Shown: positions 8,541 through 15,983 of the stretch, one piece after another
How the letters are laid out: each line of letters starts with the position of its first letter
How positions within the stretch are numbered: the stretch's first letter is position 1
Virus record (IMG/VR): IMGVR_UViG_3300040815_002915
Location: 1-50,930 of that record
Length of the DNA stretch: 50,930 nt
Direction: 5' to 3' (one strand)
From: a virus
The notes under the pieces: model-generated
What the model saw: only the letters and a program-made list of their open reading frames with translations
Told to the model about the DNA's origin: nothing
The model's database searches: none
Position numbers and translations under genes: made by a program

Positions 8541-9183
8541 TGTTACCCCTCTCCATCATTTTCTTGTACGATCTTTCAATTATCTGTGCGGGTACCTTCC
8601 CACTGTATATAATGTGTAATCTCTGTTCACTGCTATTGTTCTCTACCCAGTGTTTATCATAGAGATTCATCATGTTGACCGGATTAGAATCAAAATCGAT
8701 GATGCCTGCCCTCTCGTTATGAAAATAACATCCACTGGGATTGGTTATGGCGATGTTAGCTCCGTGTAGATTGCTATACCGACTATCCCTATGAACCGCA
8801 ATCCTTCCTCCTGGTTCCAATAGGCTGAAATAGATCCTACCTACGAAGTGGTCTTCTCCAAAGATGTCCTTGAACCACTGTACAGTGACCGGACACTCAT
8901 TAGCCACGTCCTTCCAGACGTGTCTGTCTTTGCTGACAAACCCATTTTCGTCTGAGCTAACCGAAGTTTCGACCAATACCGGAGCGTAAAGTTCAAGGCT
9001 ATTCCACCCTACGAATCTGGGATCGATCGATCCGTCTGTTTTACGGTGAGGTGATGCTTGATGCTTGACCGTTTCCCACTCCTTGAAGATCTTTTCCTTT
9101 GGAACTTCTATGTCGAGGGGCAAGTGGCTGATACCACTTTTAAAGGTTATCCACTCTGCATCCATGTTTAAATTACCAGGCAT
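8530..9183 (-). CDS. aspartyl/asparaginyl beta-hydroxylase-like oxygenase
   Basis: The protein has 217 residues. The sequence EPGGRIAVHRDSRYSN contains H131-R-D133, and KHWVENNSSEQRLHIIYSG contains H178 and R188. This 'HWVENxSxxxRxH' signature is typical of the aspartyl/asparaginyl beta-hydroxylase branch. The very similar 194-residue protein at 14148-14732 ends with HYVENNSDRERVHLLVHG, so these two are paralogues in the same operon. The start follows GAGGA, and the gene overlaps the upstream methyltransferase gene by 16 bases. The family hydroxylates protein side chains or small molecules; the target is not evident. Confidence 0.75.
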   Translation of the reverse strand: MPGNLNMDAEWITFKSGISHLPLDIEVPKEKIFKEWETVKHQASPHRKTDGSIDPRFVGWNSLELYAPVLVETSVSSDENGFVSKDRHVWKDVANECPVTVQWFKDIFGEDHFVGRIYFSLLEPGGRIAVHRDSRYSNLHGANIAITNPSGCYFHNERAGIIDFDSNPVNMMNLYDKHWVENNSSEQRLHIIYSGKVPAQIIERSYKKMMERGNNDV

Positions 9184-9836
9184 CTTTGTAATCCTCTGAT
9201 ACTATTTGTTGGAAACTTGGTATCATGCCATTTGGCATCAAATCTCGCGGCCAGCCAATCGTCATCGTAGAACGACCATAACCACTTATCCGTCTTGATG
9301 TAGAACACATCATGATTTGCTATGTCTTCCCACATGTTTGGTTCAAGGTTCTTCCATGTGCATATGGCATCGTAGGCAGGGCGGAATCTATTGGAGTAAT
9401 ATGTGAGCAGTACCTGATCACAGTGCTCCTTCAAGACATCTATTATGTCTCGGGTCTCATCAAAAGTGAAATGCGTGAACACAGAAAAGGCAACACACAC
9501 ATCGTAATGATTCTTTATTGTTGGCACCAGTTCTTGGCCATTGGGATTATACATGTGATTGTATCCGTCGTAGTGTTCAAACTTGTACTGTGGCAATCGG
9601 AATTTATTCTTGTTTATGACCGCTAGGTCTATGTCCATTCCTGTGTAATTGCCATGTGGTTCAAAACTGACAAAGTTTGCCTCACCACACCCAAAATCCA
9701 ACACACTCTTGCCTTCGAACTGAGTGAATTGCTCAAAATATTTCCTTATCTGTCCCCTACCCCAGTACCTGCCAGACAGGTCCGTCTCACCATTTGACAT
9801 GTAAAGATAGTTTGCCTGTAGCCCAGGTTCAGTCAT
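9168..9836 (-). CDS. class I SAM-dependent methyltransferase
   Basis: The protein has 222 residues and begins with ATG five bases after AAGGAG. Motif I is SVLDFGCGEANF (residues 44-55), followed by the acidic loop YTGMDIDLAV (D68, D70) that contacts the SAM ribose and a later VCVAFSVFTHF as the post-motif region. The C-terminal part is rich in aromatic residues (DKWLWSFYDDDWLAARF) and may form the acceptor site. It overlaps the CmoA-like gene upstream by 8 bases. In the bacterial Cmo pathway one such enzyme makes carboxy-SAM and another uses it; whether this protein uses SAM or carboxy-SAM cannot be told from sequence. Confidence 0.75.
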   Translation of the reverse strand: MTEPGLQANYLYMSNGETDLSGRYWGRGQIRKYFEQFTQFEGKSVLDFGCGEANFVSFEPHGNYTGMDIDLAVINKNKFRLPQYKFEHYDGYNHMYNPNGQELVPTIKNHYDVCVAFSVFTHFTFDETRDIIDVLKEHCDQVLLTYYSNRFRPAYDAICTWKNLEPNMWEDIANHDVFYIKTDKWLWSFYDDDWLAARFDAKWHDTKFPTNSIRGLQRCLVI

Positions 9837-10533
9837 TGGTCTCCTTTATGGCGACACCGCCCAGGAACATGTGATCCATCCAGAATGGTTGTATCAAGTG
9901 AAATCCTGCATCACTCAACATCTGATTGATTTCCTTCCAGGTGTTGGGTTTCAACATGCTACGCAATTTCTTTTCTTTTTCCAAAATCTCGTCGGAAGTA
10001 AAATGGTTAGATTTATAATCGTAGTAGTTGAATGTGAGCATTTCCTGGAATCTCGCATCACTGCACACGATCTTTTCTGCAAAGATAAAACATCCTCCCT
10101 TGTTCAAACCTTTGTATATCTTTTCGATCATTGATGCTCTGTCCTTGACTGGCAGGAACTGTAGTGTGAAAAGTGATGTGACCAATGAACAGTTTGTGAA
10201 TTTGTAATCCCGTATGTCGCCCTGTATGAAGGACAATCTAATACTTGGTTGTTTTTTGGAAACCAATTGCTTTGACTTGTCTAGGGCCTGTGAAAATTTT
10301 TTTTCTATTTCGACCCCCACGTATTCGCAATTGATCCCGTTCTTGGCAACGATGCCTTGGAGTAATTTGCCAGTGGAACAACCTATGTCCACCACTGTGG
10401 TGTTTTGATCAACGAAATACTGTGACAGATTGATAACATCCTGCAGTAGATTATCGTAACCACGTATGGATTTCTTTATGTGTTCGTCGAACTTCTCCGC
10501 TTCGCCGTGTCCAAATGTGAACTCGTGGTTCAT
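9829..10533 (-). CDS. CmoA-like (carboxy-SAM synthase family) protein
   Basis: The protein has 234 residues and resembles bacterial CmoA along most of its length: FTFGHGEAEKFDEHIKKSI at the start, motif I VVDIGCSTGKLL (47-58), GDIRDY (105-110), TLQFLPVKDRASMIEKIYKG (123-142), GGCFIFAEK and a C-terminal DAGFH. CmoA makes carboxy-S-adenosylmethionine from SAM and prephenate for modification of wobble uridine in tRNA. From memory of the E. coli enzyme, its carboxylate-binding arginine lies in an 'RSML' segment; this protein has R191 in KLRSML, so the key residue seems kept. Other CmoA-like proteins are ordinary methyltransferases, so the reaction is uncertain. The start follows GAAGGGG and overlaps the PP-loop gene by 4 bases. 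Confidence 0.75.
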   Translation of the reverse strand: MNHEFTFGHGEAEKFDEHIKKSIRGYDNLLQDVINLSQYFVDQNTTVVDIGCSTGKLLQGIVAKNGINCEYVGVEIEKKFSQALDKSKQLVSKKQPSIRLSFIQGDIRDYKFTNCSLVTSLFTLQFLPVKDRASMIEKIYKGLNKGGCFIFAEKIVCSDARFQEMLTFNYYDYKSNHFTSDEILEKEKKLRSMLKPNTWKEINQMLSDAGFHLIQPFWMDHMFLGGVAIKETND

Positions 10534-11501
10534 GTTGTTTCCCCTTCGAGATGACTTACTAAGTCATTGTATTCCAACGAGTGCACCTGATTATGATGTC
10601 CATACTTCTGCATCAAGATAGTTCTACACTTAAAGTCTAGGTCCATGATCCTTTCGAACCCGGTTTGCTTACGTTCCTGCACGATATTAGGGAATCCTTC
10701 CTCATAAATTTTTTTCTTACTGAGCTCTACGTCTATTTCTCCCCATTCACCACACTCGGCTAAGTGTTTGGTCCATGGGTGCTTTAAAAATGATAACAGA
10801 ATTTCGGGTGTGTATATGAAGAATCCAGGCACTGCTGGTTTCTGTTTTAACATTGGATAACGAAAAATTGACATGTGTCTTTCATTTCTTTTGACGTACC
10901 AAGGCACTTTTGGATACTCCTTTATTTCGTTTTCAATTACTGTCATGGTCTTTAGATCCCACCTCCAGTATTTTGAAAAATCTCTGTGTACTACATTTGT
11001 GTTATAACCTAGTACGGGAACTCCTTCGACCTGATCATATAACCATAAGAATAAAAGCATCTGAGGTGTGGGACAACTTGACAAGTCTGCATACTCAAAT
11101 GCTTTAGATTCCAAAAACTCTGCAACATCTAGTTTATGTGTGATTGGTTTTATTCCGTTTGTATCACAAAACTTATATGCGCATCCAACATCTTGCACGT
11201 TGAGATTATTTTCAAATTCTACCACGTTTACATTGACCGGTATGTTTTGTTCTATGAAACTCCTCAACATGACTTCGCTGTCTGAACCTCCACTGTACAG
11301 CACGTCAACAGGCAACGATAGAGCATCTACCTTGTCTTTTATCAGTCTGGCAACCTTAAAACATTCTTCTTTAAACGTTCCAACATTCCTTGATGTGGTT
11401 CCGTATCCTGCCCAAAACTTGTCATCCTCGTTTTGCCTAGTGTTGTATTCTAGACCGTTGTACCCAAATTTGAAGTGGTTATTTTCTGTGTATTCGAACA
11501 T
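10530..11501 (-). CDS. PP-loop ATPase (asparagine synthetase-like / N-type ATP pyrophosphatase)
   Basis: The protein has 323 residues from ATG at 11501 (a GTG at 11504 is equally placed behind GAGGAG). VDVLYSGGSDSEVMLRSF holds the PP-loop SGGxDS (about residues 70-75), which binds ATP in enzymes that adenylate a carboxylate, carbonyl or RNA base before amide or thiol transfer. No N-terminal glutaminase domain or catalytic Cys2 is present, so ammonia or another amine must come from elsewhere if it forms amides. The C-terminal half has no motif I know. Its start overlaps the stop of an oxygenase gene and its end overlaps the CmoA-like gene. PP-loop plus CmoA-like suggests nucleotide modification, but amide or peptide-like bond formation is equally possible. 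Confidence 0.75.
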   Translation of the reverse strand: MFEYTENNHFKFGYNGLEYNTRQNEDDKFWAGYGTTSRNVGTFKEECFKVARLIKDKVDALSLPVDVLYSGGSDSEVMLRSFIEQNIPVNVNVVEFENNLNVQDVGCAYKFCDTNGIKPITHKLDVAEFLESKAFEYADLSSCPTPQMLLFLWLYDQVEGVPVLGYNTNVVHRDFSKYWRWDLKTMTVIENEIKEYPKVPWYVKRNERHMSIFRYPMLKQKPAVPGFFIYTPEILLSFLKHPWTKHLAECGEWGEIDVELSKKKIYEEGFPNIVQERKQTGFERIMDLDFKCRTILMQKYGHHNQVHSLEYNDLVSHLEGETT

Positions 11502-12022
11502 CACGTTAACTCCTCGAACCCAATGTCATGTATTCCCATATGGAACACTATCCTCTCCTTGGACGGGGATTTTACGCCATGTGGTTTCTTGGTGTTCAAC
11601 ACCACCATGGAATCATATAGTATGCTGTCTTTATCAGTGCCGTCATCGAAATACAACTCTCCAGTGTTTTCTGTTATGGGAATCACGAACGAACACTTGC
11701 TCTTTTTATCAACGTGTATCGGCAACTCTCCACCGGCCAGTACCCTGAAGAAATTACATCTAAATTCCCTGGGCCTGATTCCAAACTCATTCCATATATT
11801 TTTTATCAGCCTCAACAACTTGCGATCGAAATCGTGTATCTCCTGTACATAGAACTTGTTCATCTCCTTTCCTCCCGTCGCCTCGTTCACGTACTCGGAA
11901 TACAACTGGTTGCTGTCTTCCCACTTGCCGTTGAAATAGCCGTCCCAGAAGTCGATCGGTACCTTGTAATCGGTCTCGATAAAGAAATTCTTATGCCAGT
12001 TCTTTTGTATATGCCTTGTCAT
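11501..12022 (-). CDS. 2OG-Fe(II) / aspartyl-hydroxylase-like oxygenase
   Basis: The protein has 173 residues counted from ATG at 12022; a TTG two codons earlier is less likely. The iron site is H103-V-D105 in ELPIHVDKKS, the distal histidine is H148 in KKPHGVKSP, and R157 (KERIVFHMG) is the likely 2-oxoglutarate arginine. The strand pattern around FVIPITENTGELYFDDG is that of the beta-helix fold. Its end overlaps the PP-loop gene and its start overlaps the TauD-like gene by 32 bases. Substrate unknown. Confidence 0.7.
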   Translation of the reverse strand: MTRHIQKNWHKNFFIETDYKVPIDFWDGYFNGKWEDSNQLYSEYVNEATGGKEMNKFYVQEIHDFDRKLLRLIKNIWNEFGIRPREFRCNFFRVLAGGELPIHVDKKSKCSFVIPITENTGELYFDDGTDKDSILYDSMVVLNTKKPHGVKSPSKERIVFHMGIHDIGFEELT

Positions 12023-12833
12023 AATCAAATGCTATCCTGTGGAGTAATCTATTTTGCATTCCATCAAAACTCCATCGTTTGTGTATGCTTAACCATTGCT
12101 CGGATATGACTAGATCATTGTCTTGCCACGCATGATGGTAAATGTACTTTTCCTTTGTACAATGCTCCTTAAGGAAATTGTGTAATTCCTGCCATTCCTC
12201 TTTCGTTGCTCCTTCTACTATATCATACACTTGTTGGAAAGGAAAGTAAAGTCCTTTCTTACCTTCCTTGTTCGTATGCACGATACTAATAGGATTTTCG
12301 TAATTTATTTTTTCCTTCGCCACTGCCATGTTGCTGAAAGAACCAACTTTATAACCAGATGCATATTTTATGGTTTGCAATTTCTGTTTCACATTGTCTG
12401 AGAGATCATTGTAAGCCATCTCTTGATTAATCCAACTTGTGCGTGATCCTGCACTACCTTTTACGGCGTACAGCCAAACAAAAGGATATCTCTTCACAGC
12501 GTTGGCGTGATGTGTGTGCCAGTCTAACTCCTCGTCATGCCCGAACAATCCCTTATCACCTTTTGCATTCAACTCCCCTGTCACCCTTATAACGCCCGGT
12601 TCAATCAATATCCGTTCTTTCTCCTCGTCATTCTTCCCATGATCTAATTTCACTGTGCCAATGCTCGAAGCAATCCGCATTTGGTCTTGTATCGTCAGAT
12701 TTTGATCTCTAAATACCACCACGAAATGCCTGTTACACAGTTTCGCTACTTCATGCAGTTGTGTCGTAGAAAGGCTTTTTATATCTTCGTGTATTGTCAG
12801 TGTCCAGCCGTTACTGTCTATCGATGATTTCAT
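11991..12833 (-). CDS. TauD/TfdA-family oxygenase with unusual HxH metal motif
   Basis: The protein has 280 residues, normal for TauD/TfdA dioxygenases. It has the family order: HFVVVFRDQNLT near residue 40, ELDWHTHHANAV (102-113) and SIHKRWSFDGMQNRLLHRI (249-267), with distal H251 and arginines R262 and R266. The first metal motif is normally WHxD; here it reads W105-H106-T-H108, so histidine replaces the aspartate. The bases at 12523-12531 on the plus strand confirm this reading. A three-histidine site could still bind iron but may change the reaction, or the next His may serve instead. The gene overlaps oxygenase genes on both sides. Confidence 0.75.
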   Translation of the reverse strand: MKSSIDSNGWTLTIHEDIKSLSTTQLHEVAKLCNRHFVVVFRDQNLTIQDQMRIASSIGTVKLDHGKNDEEKERILIEPGVIRVTGELNAKGDKGLFGHDEELDWHTHHANAVKRYPFVWLYAVKGSAGSRTSWINQEMAYNDLSDNVKQKLQTIKYASGYKVGSFSNMAVAKEKINYENPISIVHTNKEGKKGLYFPFQQVYDIVEGATKEEWQELHNFLKEHCTKEKYIYHHAWQDNDLVISEQWLSIHKRWSFDGMQNRLLHRIAFDYDKAYTKELA

Positions 12834-13635
12834 CCAAATCCTGCTGTCCTTGTAGTGATATGATAATGTGTGACCTTGTTGTTGAACCTTTGTTCCACGC
12901 CGAATGCCTCATTCCTTGATTCAAGAACCAGCAGGATCCAGGTTCCATTGTTTGATAAACTTTTTCACCGGACTTGTCCACACAGTAGAAACCACACTTG
13001 TCATTCGTGGTGATGGGTATATGGAAACGCACAGAATAGTCAGTGTTGTAGTCTATGTGTTCTGCCACGTATGCTCCAGGATCCATGATTGCTATCCTGG
13101 CTCGTGTGGTCTCTGCCTTGAATGATGTGATCACTTCCTCGAGGTAAGTGCCTTTGACCCAATCCTTGATCTTGTTGTAGTGTCTCTCATCAAGTCTGCT
13201 CTTGGGTATCTTTTTATCGTACACCCTATTCTCTTCCTCTGGATTGTACTGTGTCAGTGCTATCTGTTTGTAGGGAGATCCGTTGACCTCATATTTGCCG
13301 TTCTCGTCCTTCTGTATGTAATTCTCAAAGGGTTTCACATAATTTCTGTAGTCCCATGCCATCCTCTTGTTGCCAAGGCCTTTACGCAATTCCGATTCCT
13401 CAACATCGTTGTCCTGTAGGAACTTGTAGGCGTCCTCTATGGAATCAAACTTCAGACCAAACGCCTTCTGTAGTTTCGGTGATTTACCCCCAACCCTTAC
13501 TCCATATCCATACTTGGTTTTAAGATCATCTTCCGCAACTGGCATGTCTTGTACAACCTTGATCATCTTGTCCACATCAAAAGTTTGATCTAGTTTCAAA
13601 AAAGGTGGTAATTCATATCTAGTCTTTAATTTCAT
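12811..13635 (-). CDS. 2OG-Fe(II) oxygenase
   Basis: The protein has 274 residues from the ATG at 13635, chosen because AAGGA stands just before it; the frame stays open to 13677. The N-terminal 150 residues have no family features I recognise. The C-terminal half has VAEHIDYNTDYS (H193-I-D195), CWFLNQGMRHSAWNKG (H244) and TTRSHIIISL (R254), the full ligand set of an aspartyl-hydroxylase-like oxygenase. The long N-terminal region sets it apart from the 160-residue members of this operon and may define its substrate. It overlaps the upstream GNAT-like gene by 17 bases and the TauD-like gene by 23. Confidence 0.7.
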   Translation of the reverse strand: MKLKTRYELPPFLKLDQTFDVDKMIKVVQDMPVAEDDLKTKYGYGVRVGGKSPKLQKAFGLKFDSIEDAYKFLQDNDVEESELRKGLGNKRMAWDYRNYVKPFENYIQKDENGKYEVNGSPYKQIALTQYNPEEENRVYDKKIPKSRLDERHYNKIKDWVKGTYLEEVITSFKAETTRARIAIMDPGAYVAEHIDYNTDYSVRFHIPITTNDKCGFYCVDKSGEKVYQTMEPGSCWFLNQGMRHSAWNKGSTTRSHIIISLQGQQDLDEIIDRQ

Positions 13636-14197
13636 AAGTTCCTTTGTATTGCCAACATGATTCGTTCTTGGGATCACACACTGCTACTTTACTATCGTGC
13701 ATTTTCCATTCCGTGTCAGTTTTTTCACCTAACTCTATAAAGAGTCTCTTCATGAATCCTGGGTTTCTACATCTACTAATAAACACTTTATTGTACCCTG
13801 CTTCTTTGGCAAATGTCAACTGGTGTTTTACCGTAGCCACCAAGTGTGGTCTGGCGATCAATCTCCCATTCATCCTAAGTTTTGGATGTTCCCAGTATCT
13901 ATTTAAAATTCTTGCTTCACCTTGATCATAATATTCAGGACGGTGCCATACAGAACTAAAACCAAGCACTTCTGTTTCCTTCAGTAGCACAGTGACACAG
14001 TCGAAAGCGAACCAATCGATGTTCTCGTAGTTGCTGGCTATCTCTTCCGACCCAAAATCTATGTCTCTCAACTGCTTGAGAATATCTGTACGATCTTCTG
14101 GAGCGAAAGTCAGCACATCACACTCGCTGTTCTTGTTCGTAAAGTTTTTATCTCCAACTGTGAACACTGTTCCAAAACTCCTGTTTCTTTTTGCCAT
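13619..14197 (-). CDS. GNAT-like acyltransferase (putative)
   Basis: From the ATG at 14197 the protein has 192 residues (MAKRNRSFG...). The middle and end follow the plan of GNAT N-acyltransferases: a strand with TVLLKETEVLGFSSVW, then a helix HLVATVKHQLTFAKEAGYNKVFIS and FMKRLFIELGE near the C-terminus, where acceptor-side segments usually lie. The acetyl-CoA loop Q/RxxGxG/A is not clear, so the call is tentative. The start region overlaps the end of the upstream gene by 50 bases, and a hairpin covers the start codon (14196-14213); earlier TTG or GTG starts are possible. No substrate is suggested. Confidence 0.5.
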   Translation of the reverse strand: MAKRNRSFGTVFTVGDKNFTNKNSECDVLTFAPEDRTDILKQLRDIDFGSEEIASNYENIDWFAFDCVTVLLKETEVLGFSSVWHRPEYYDQGEARILNRYWEHPKLRMNGRLIARPHLVATVKHQLTFAKEAGYNKVFISRCRNPGFMKRLFIELGEKTDTEWKMHDSKVAVCDPKNESCWQYKGTYEIKD

Positions 14198-14732
14198 GCA
14201 CCAAAAGGTGCACCCTCTCACGATCCGAATTATTTTCAACGTAATGCTCGTAGTGTATGTTTAACACCAATGGTATTCCAGGCCTGTAGTCGACCTCCTT
14301 GCCGTTCAAAACGAATCTGTTGCCTTTGGGATAACTCAGACAGATGTTCAACGGTTCCAACCAGTTGCGTTCTGGAACGTCTATGTGCTTGGTTATGTAA
14401 CCGTTCGGCTTGATAACCAAAAACCTGATGTCGTCTATCCTGGCATAGGGCAGGCTCTTGACCCATTCTATTGTGCGTGGACAACGTGCGCCTACCTCAG
14501 TGACATCTGGTCTTTGTTTTCTTCTGTCATACTCCCAATGGCTGTTTGTCTTGTCTGAAGCGAATCCATAAAGGGTCACGGCACACCAGTCTTTGTGTCC
14601 ATCCTCTGGCCTGTGTATGACTAGCCTATCCTTAATCAGTTCGTATTCCGTCAAAATCTGTTTGACCGGAACATCGAAGTCCATCTGCACATATTCCACA
14701 CTGCTGTCCCTTTTAAATTCTTGAGTACTCAT
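14148..14732 (-). CDS. aspartyl/asparaginyl beta-hydroxylase-like oxygenase
   Basis: The protein has 194 residues. GYITKHIDVPERNW contains H116-I-D118, and HYEHYVENNSDRERVHLLVHG contains H163 and R173. The second segment closely matches that of the 217-residue oxygenase at 8530-9183, so the two are paralogues; the regions before the metal site also share an 'ECPVTVQWF'/'RCPRTIEWV'-like piece. The ATG follows AAGGATC, which is itself inside the last codons of the desaturase gene (20-base overlap). The overlap implies that desaturase and hydroxylase are made together. Confidence 0.75.
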   Translation of the reverse strand: MSTQEFKRDSSVEYVQMDFDVPVKQILTEYELIKDRLVIHRPEDGHKDWCAVTLYGFASDKTNSHWEYDRRKQRPDVTEVGARCPRTIEWVKSLPYARIDDIRFLVIKPNGYITKHIDVPERNWLEPLNICLSYPKGNRFVLNGKEVDYRPGIPLVLNIHYEHYVENNSDRERVHLLVHGKKKQEFWNSVHSWR

Positions 14733-15276
14733 GATGATCCTTGTGGTTGCCCTCGAACGGTGCTATCAAATTGATGAGGAATCTGTTCGCAGGTCCTCTT
14801 TCGCCGTGCCCGAAAAAGTTCAGAATGCCGAACCCCAAGTAGGCAAGTAGGAACAGCATGGAATTGACTATAAATGCGTTGACTCCAAAAATCAATATCG
14901 TGATGATCCAGTGTGTTGCTAGAATGTATCTACCATACCTATGGAAAAACATCACACGAGGATTCTTTATCAGATCCATCATGTATTTCCTAGGTATGTT
15001 TTTCACCCTCCAGAGGCTGAAGAGAATCACATGCCAAGGATGATTCCTAGGACTGTGTGGATCTTTGTCTGTGTCAGCATTGGCATGATGCATTCTGTGT
15101 ACTCCCACCCATGTGACCACACTCCTACCACCACATAGCAGTCCAAGATACAACAACACTACTTCAAATAATTTGTTTGTGGTATAACTGTTGTGGGCGA
15201 AATATCTATGATAGCCATAGGTTATGCCAACCGCGGCAACCACCCAGTATATGATATATCCATAAAGTGCTATCAT
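14713..15276 (-). CDS. membrane fatty-acid desaturase (acyl-CoA desaturase family)
   Basis: The protein has 187 residues and all three histidine boxes of integral-membrane delta-9 type desaturases: H23RYFAH28, H60RMHH64 and N177HKDHH182. These bind the di-iron centre that removes two hydrogens from an acyl chain. Hydrophobic segments lie at about 5-20, 37-50 and 118-152. Typical bacterial members are near 250-400 residues, but this one ends five residues after the third box and lacks the usual C-terminal region. All catalytic histidines remain, so it may be a compact active form. The start has AAGGATTT ahead of it and overlaps the glycosyltransferase-like gene by 4 bases. It probably acts on host membrane lipid or on an acyl group made by this pathway. 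Confidence 0.85.
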   Translation of the reverse strand: MIALYGYIIYWVVAAVGITYGYHRYFAHNSYTTNKLFEVVLLYLGLLCGGRSVVTWVGVHRMHHANADTDKDPHSPRNHPWHVILFSLWRVKNIPRKYMMDLIKNPRVMFFHRYGRYILATHWIITILIFGVNAFIVNSMLFLLAYLGFGILNFFGHGERGPANRFLINLIAPFEGNHKDHHEYSRI

Positions 15277-15983
15277 GCGAAATCCTTATAGTCTTCCCAA
15301 TCGTGTGGCTTGTTCATTGCGTGTGTGAAATGCACCATCTTGATGTCAGGATGGAACTCCCCGCCCAAGTAAACATAGTCATTGCCAGTCACTTTATTGT
15401 ACAACTGGGTAGTTTTGACCTTCCATTTATTTAAATCGAAATTTTTAGTACCGATGTCCTCTTTGGCGCACCATCTGGCCACCCAACTGTCAGGCACCAT
15501 CACAAGTTCCAGTTCTTCATTGACATTGTCCTCTACGAAATGCTGTTCACCGTTGACCGGTCCTTTTGTTATGCCCCTTTTGATATAGTAGTTCTGCCAG
15601 AAATTGGGATCTGACATGAACTTGTCATAGATGTACCTACAGTCCTTGGGGTAGTACTTGAAGAACCCTCCGTTTATCTTGTAGCGTTTCTTTTCGGTGT
15701 CTCTCCACCATCCCGGTATGGACACGAACTGTCCTTTCTTGATGGGATACTCGAACAGTTCCTTGTATTCGTTGACCAACAACACATCGATGTCCATAAC
15801 GCAGATCGGTTCATCGAGGTCCAAGCCCATTCCGTACATCTTGTTCCATTGTAATAATACACCTTCTCTGATCGGTTCGCGTACCCACACGAATTCATAC
15901 TCGGGCAACTTCTCCTCGAGATATTTCTCATACTCTGGGCCATACCTGTCACCTATGCGCACTGCTATTATCTTCATCGCCAT
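15273..15983 (-). CDS. glycosyltransferase-like protein with DxD motif
   Basis: The protein has 236 residues. ICVMDIDVLLVNEYKEL (60-76) is a clear metal-binding DxD motif (D64-I-D66) in the usual strand-then-loop setting of GT-A enzymes, and YKINGGFFKYYP has the conserved NGG acceptor-side strand. The C-terminal MVHFTHAMNKPHDW contains histidines often found near the nucleotide phosphates. The same MDID pattern occurs in the transferase-like protein at 2970-3719. The gene starts seven bases after GAGG, overlaps the nitroreductase-like gene by 10 bases and the desaturase by 4. It probably transfers a sugar from a nucleotide sugar; specificity unknown. Confidence 0.7.
   Translation of the reverse strand: MAMKIIAVRIGDRYGPEYEKYLEEKLPEYEFVWVREPIREGVLLQWNKMYGMGLDLDEPICVMDIDVLLVNEYKELFEYPIKKGQFVSIPGWWRDTEKKRYKINGGFFKYYPKDCRYIYDKFMSDPNFWQNYYIKRGITKGPVNGEQHFVEDNVNEELELVMVPDSWVARWCAKEDIGTKNFDLNKWKVKTTQLYNKVTGNDYVYLGGEFHPDIKMVHFTHAMNKPHDWEDYKDFA

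Noticed and set aside
14194-14239. Longer GNAT-like protein from TTG at 14239
   Set aside because: TTG lacks a ribosome site and adds residues without family features; the ATG at 14197 is preferred, though not certain.
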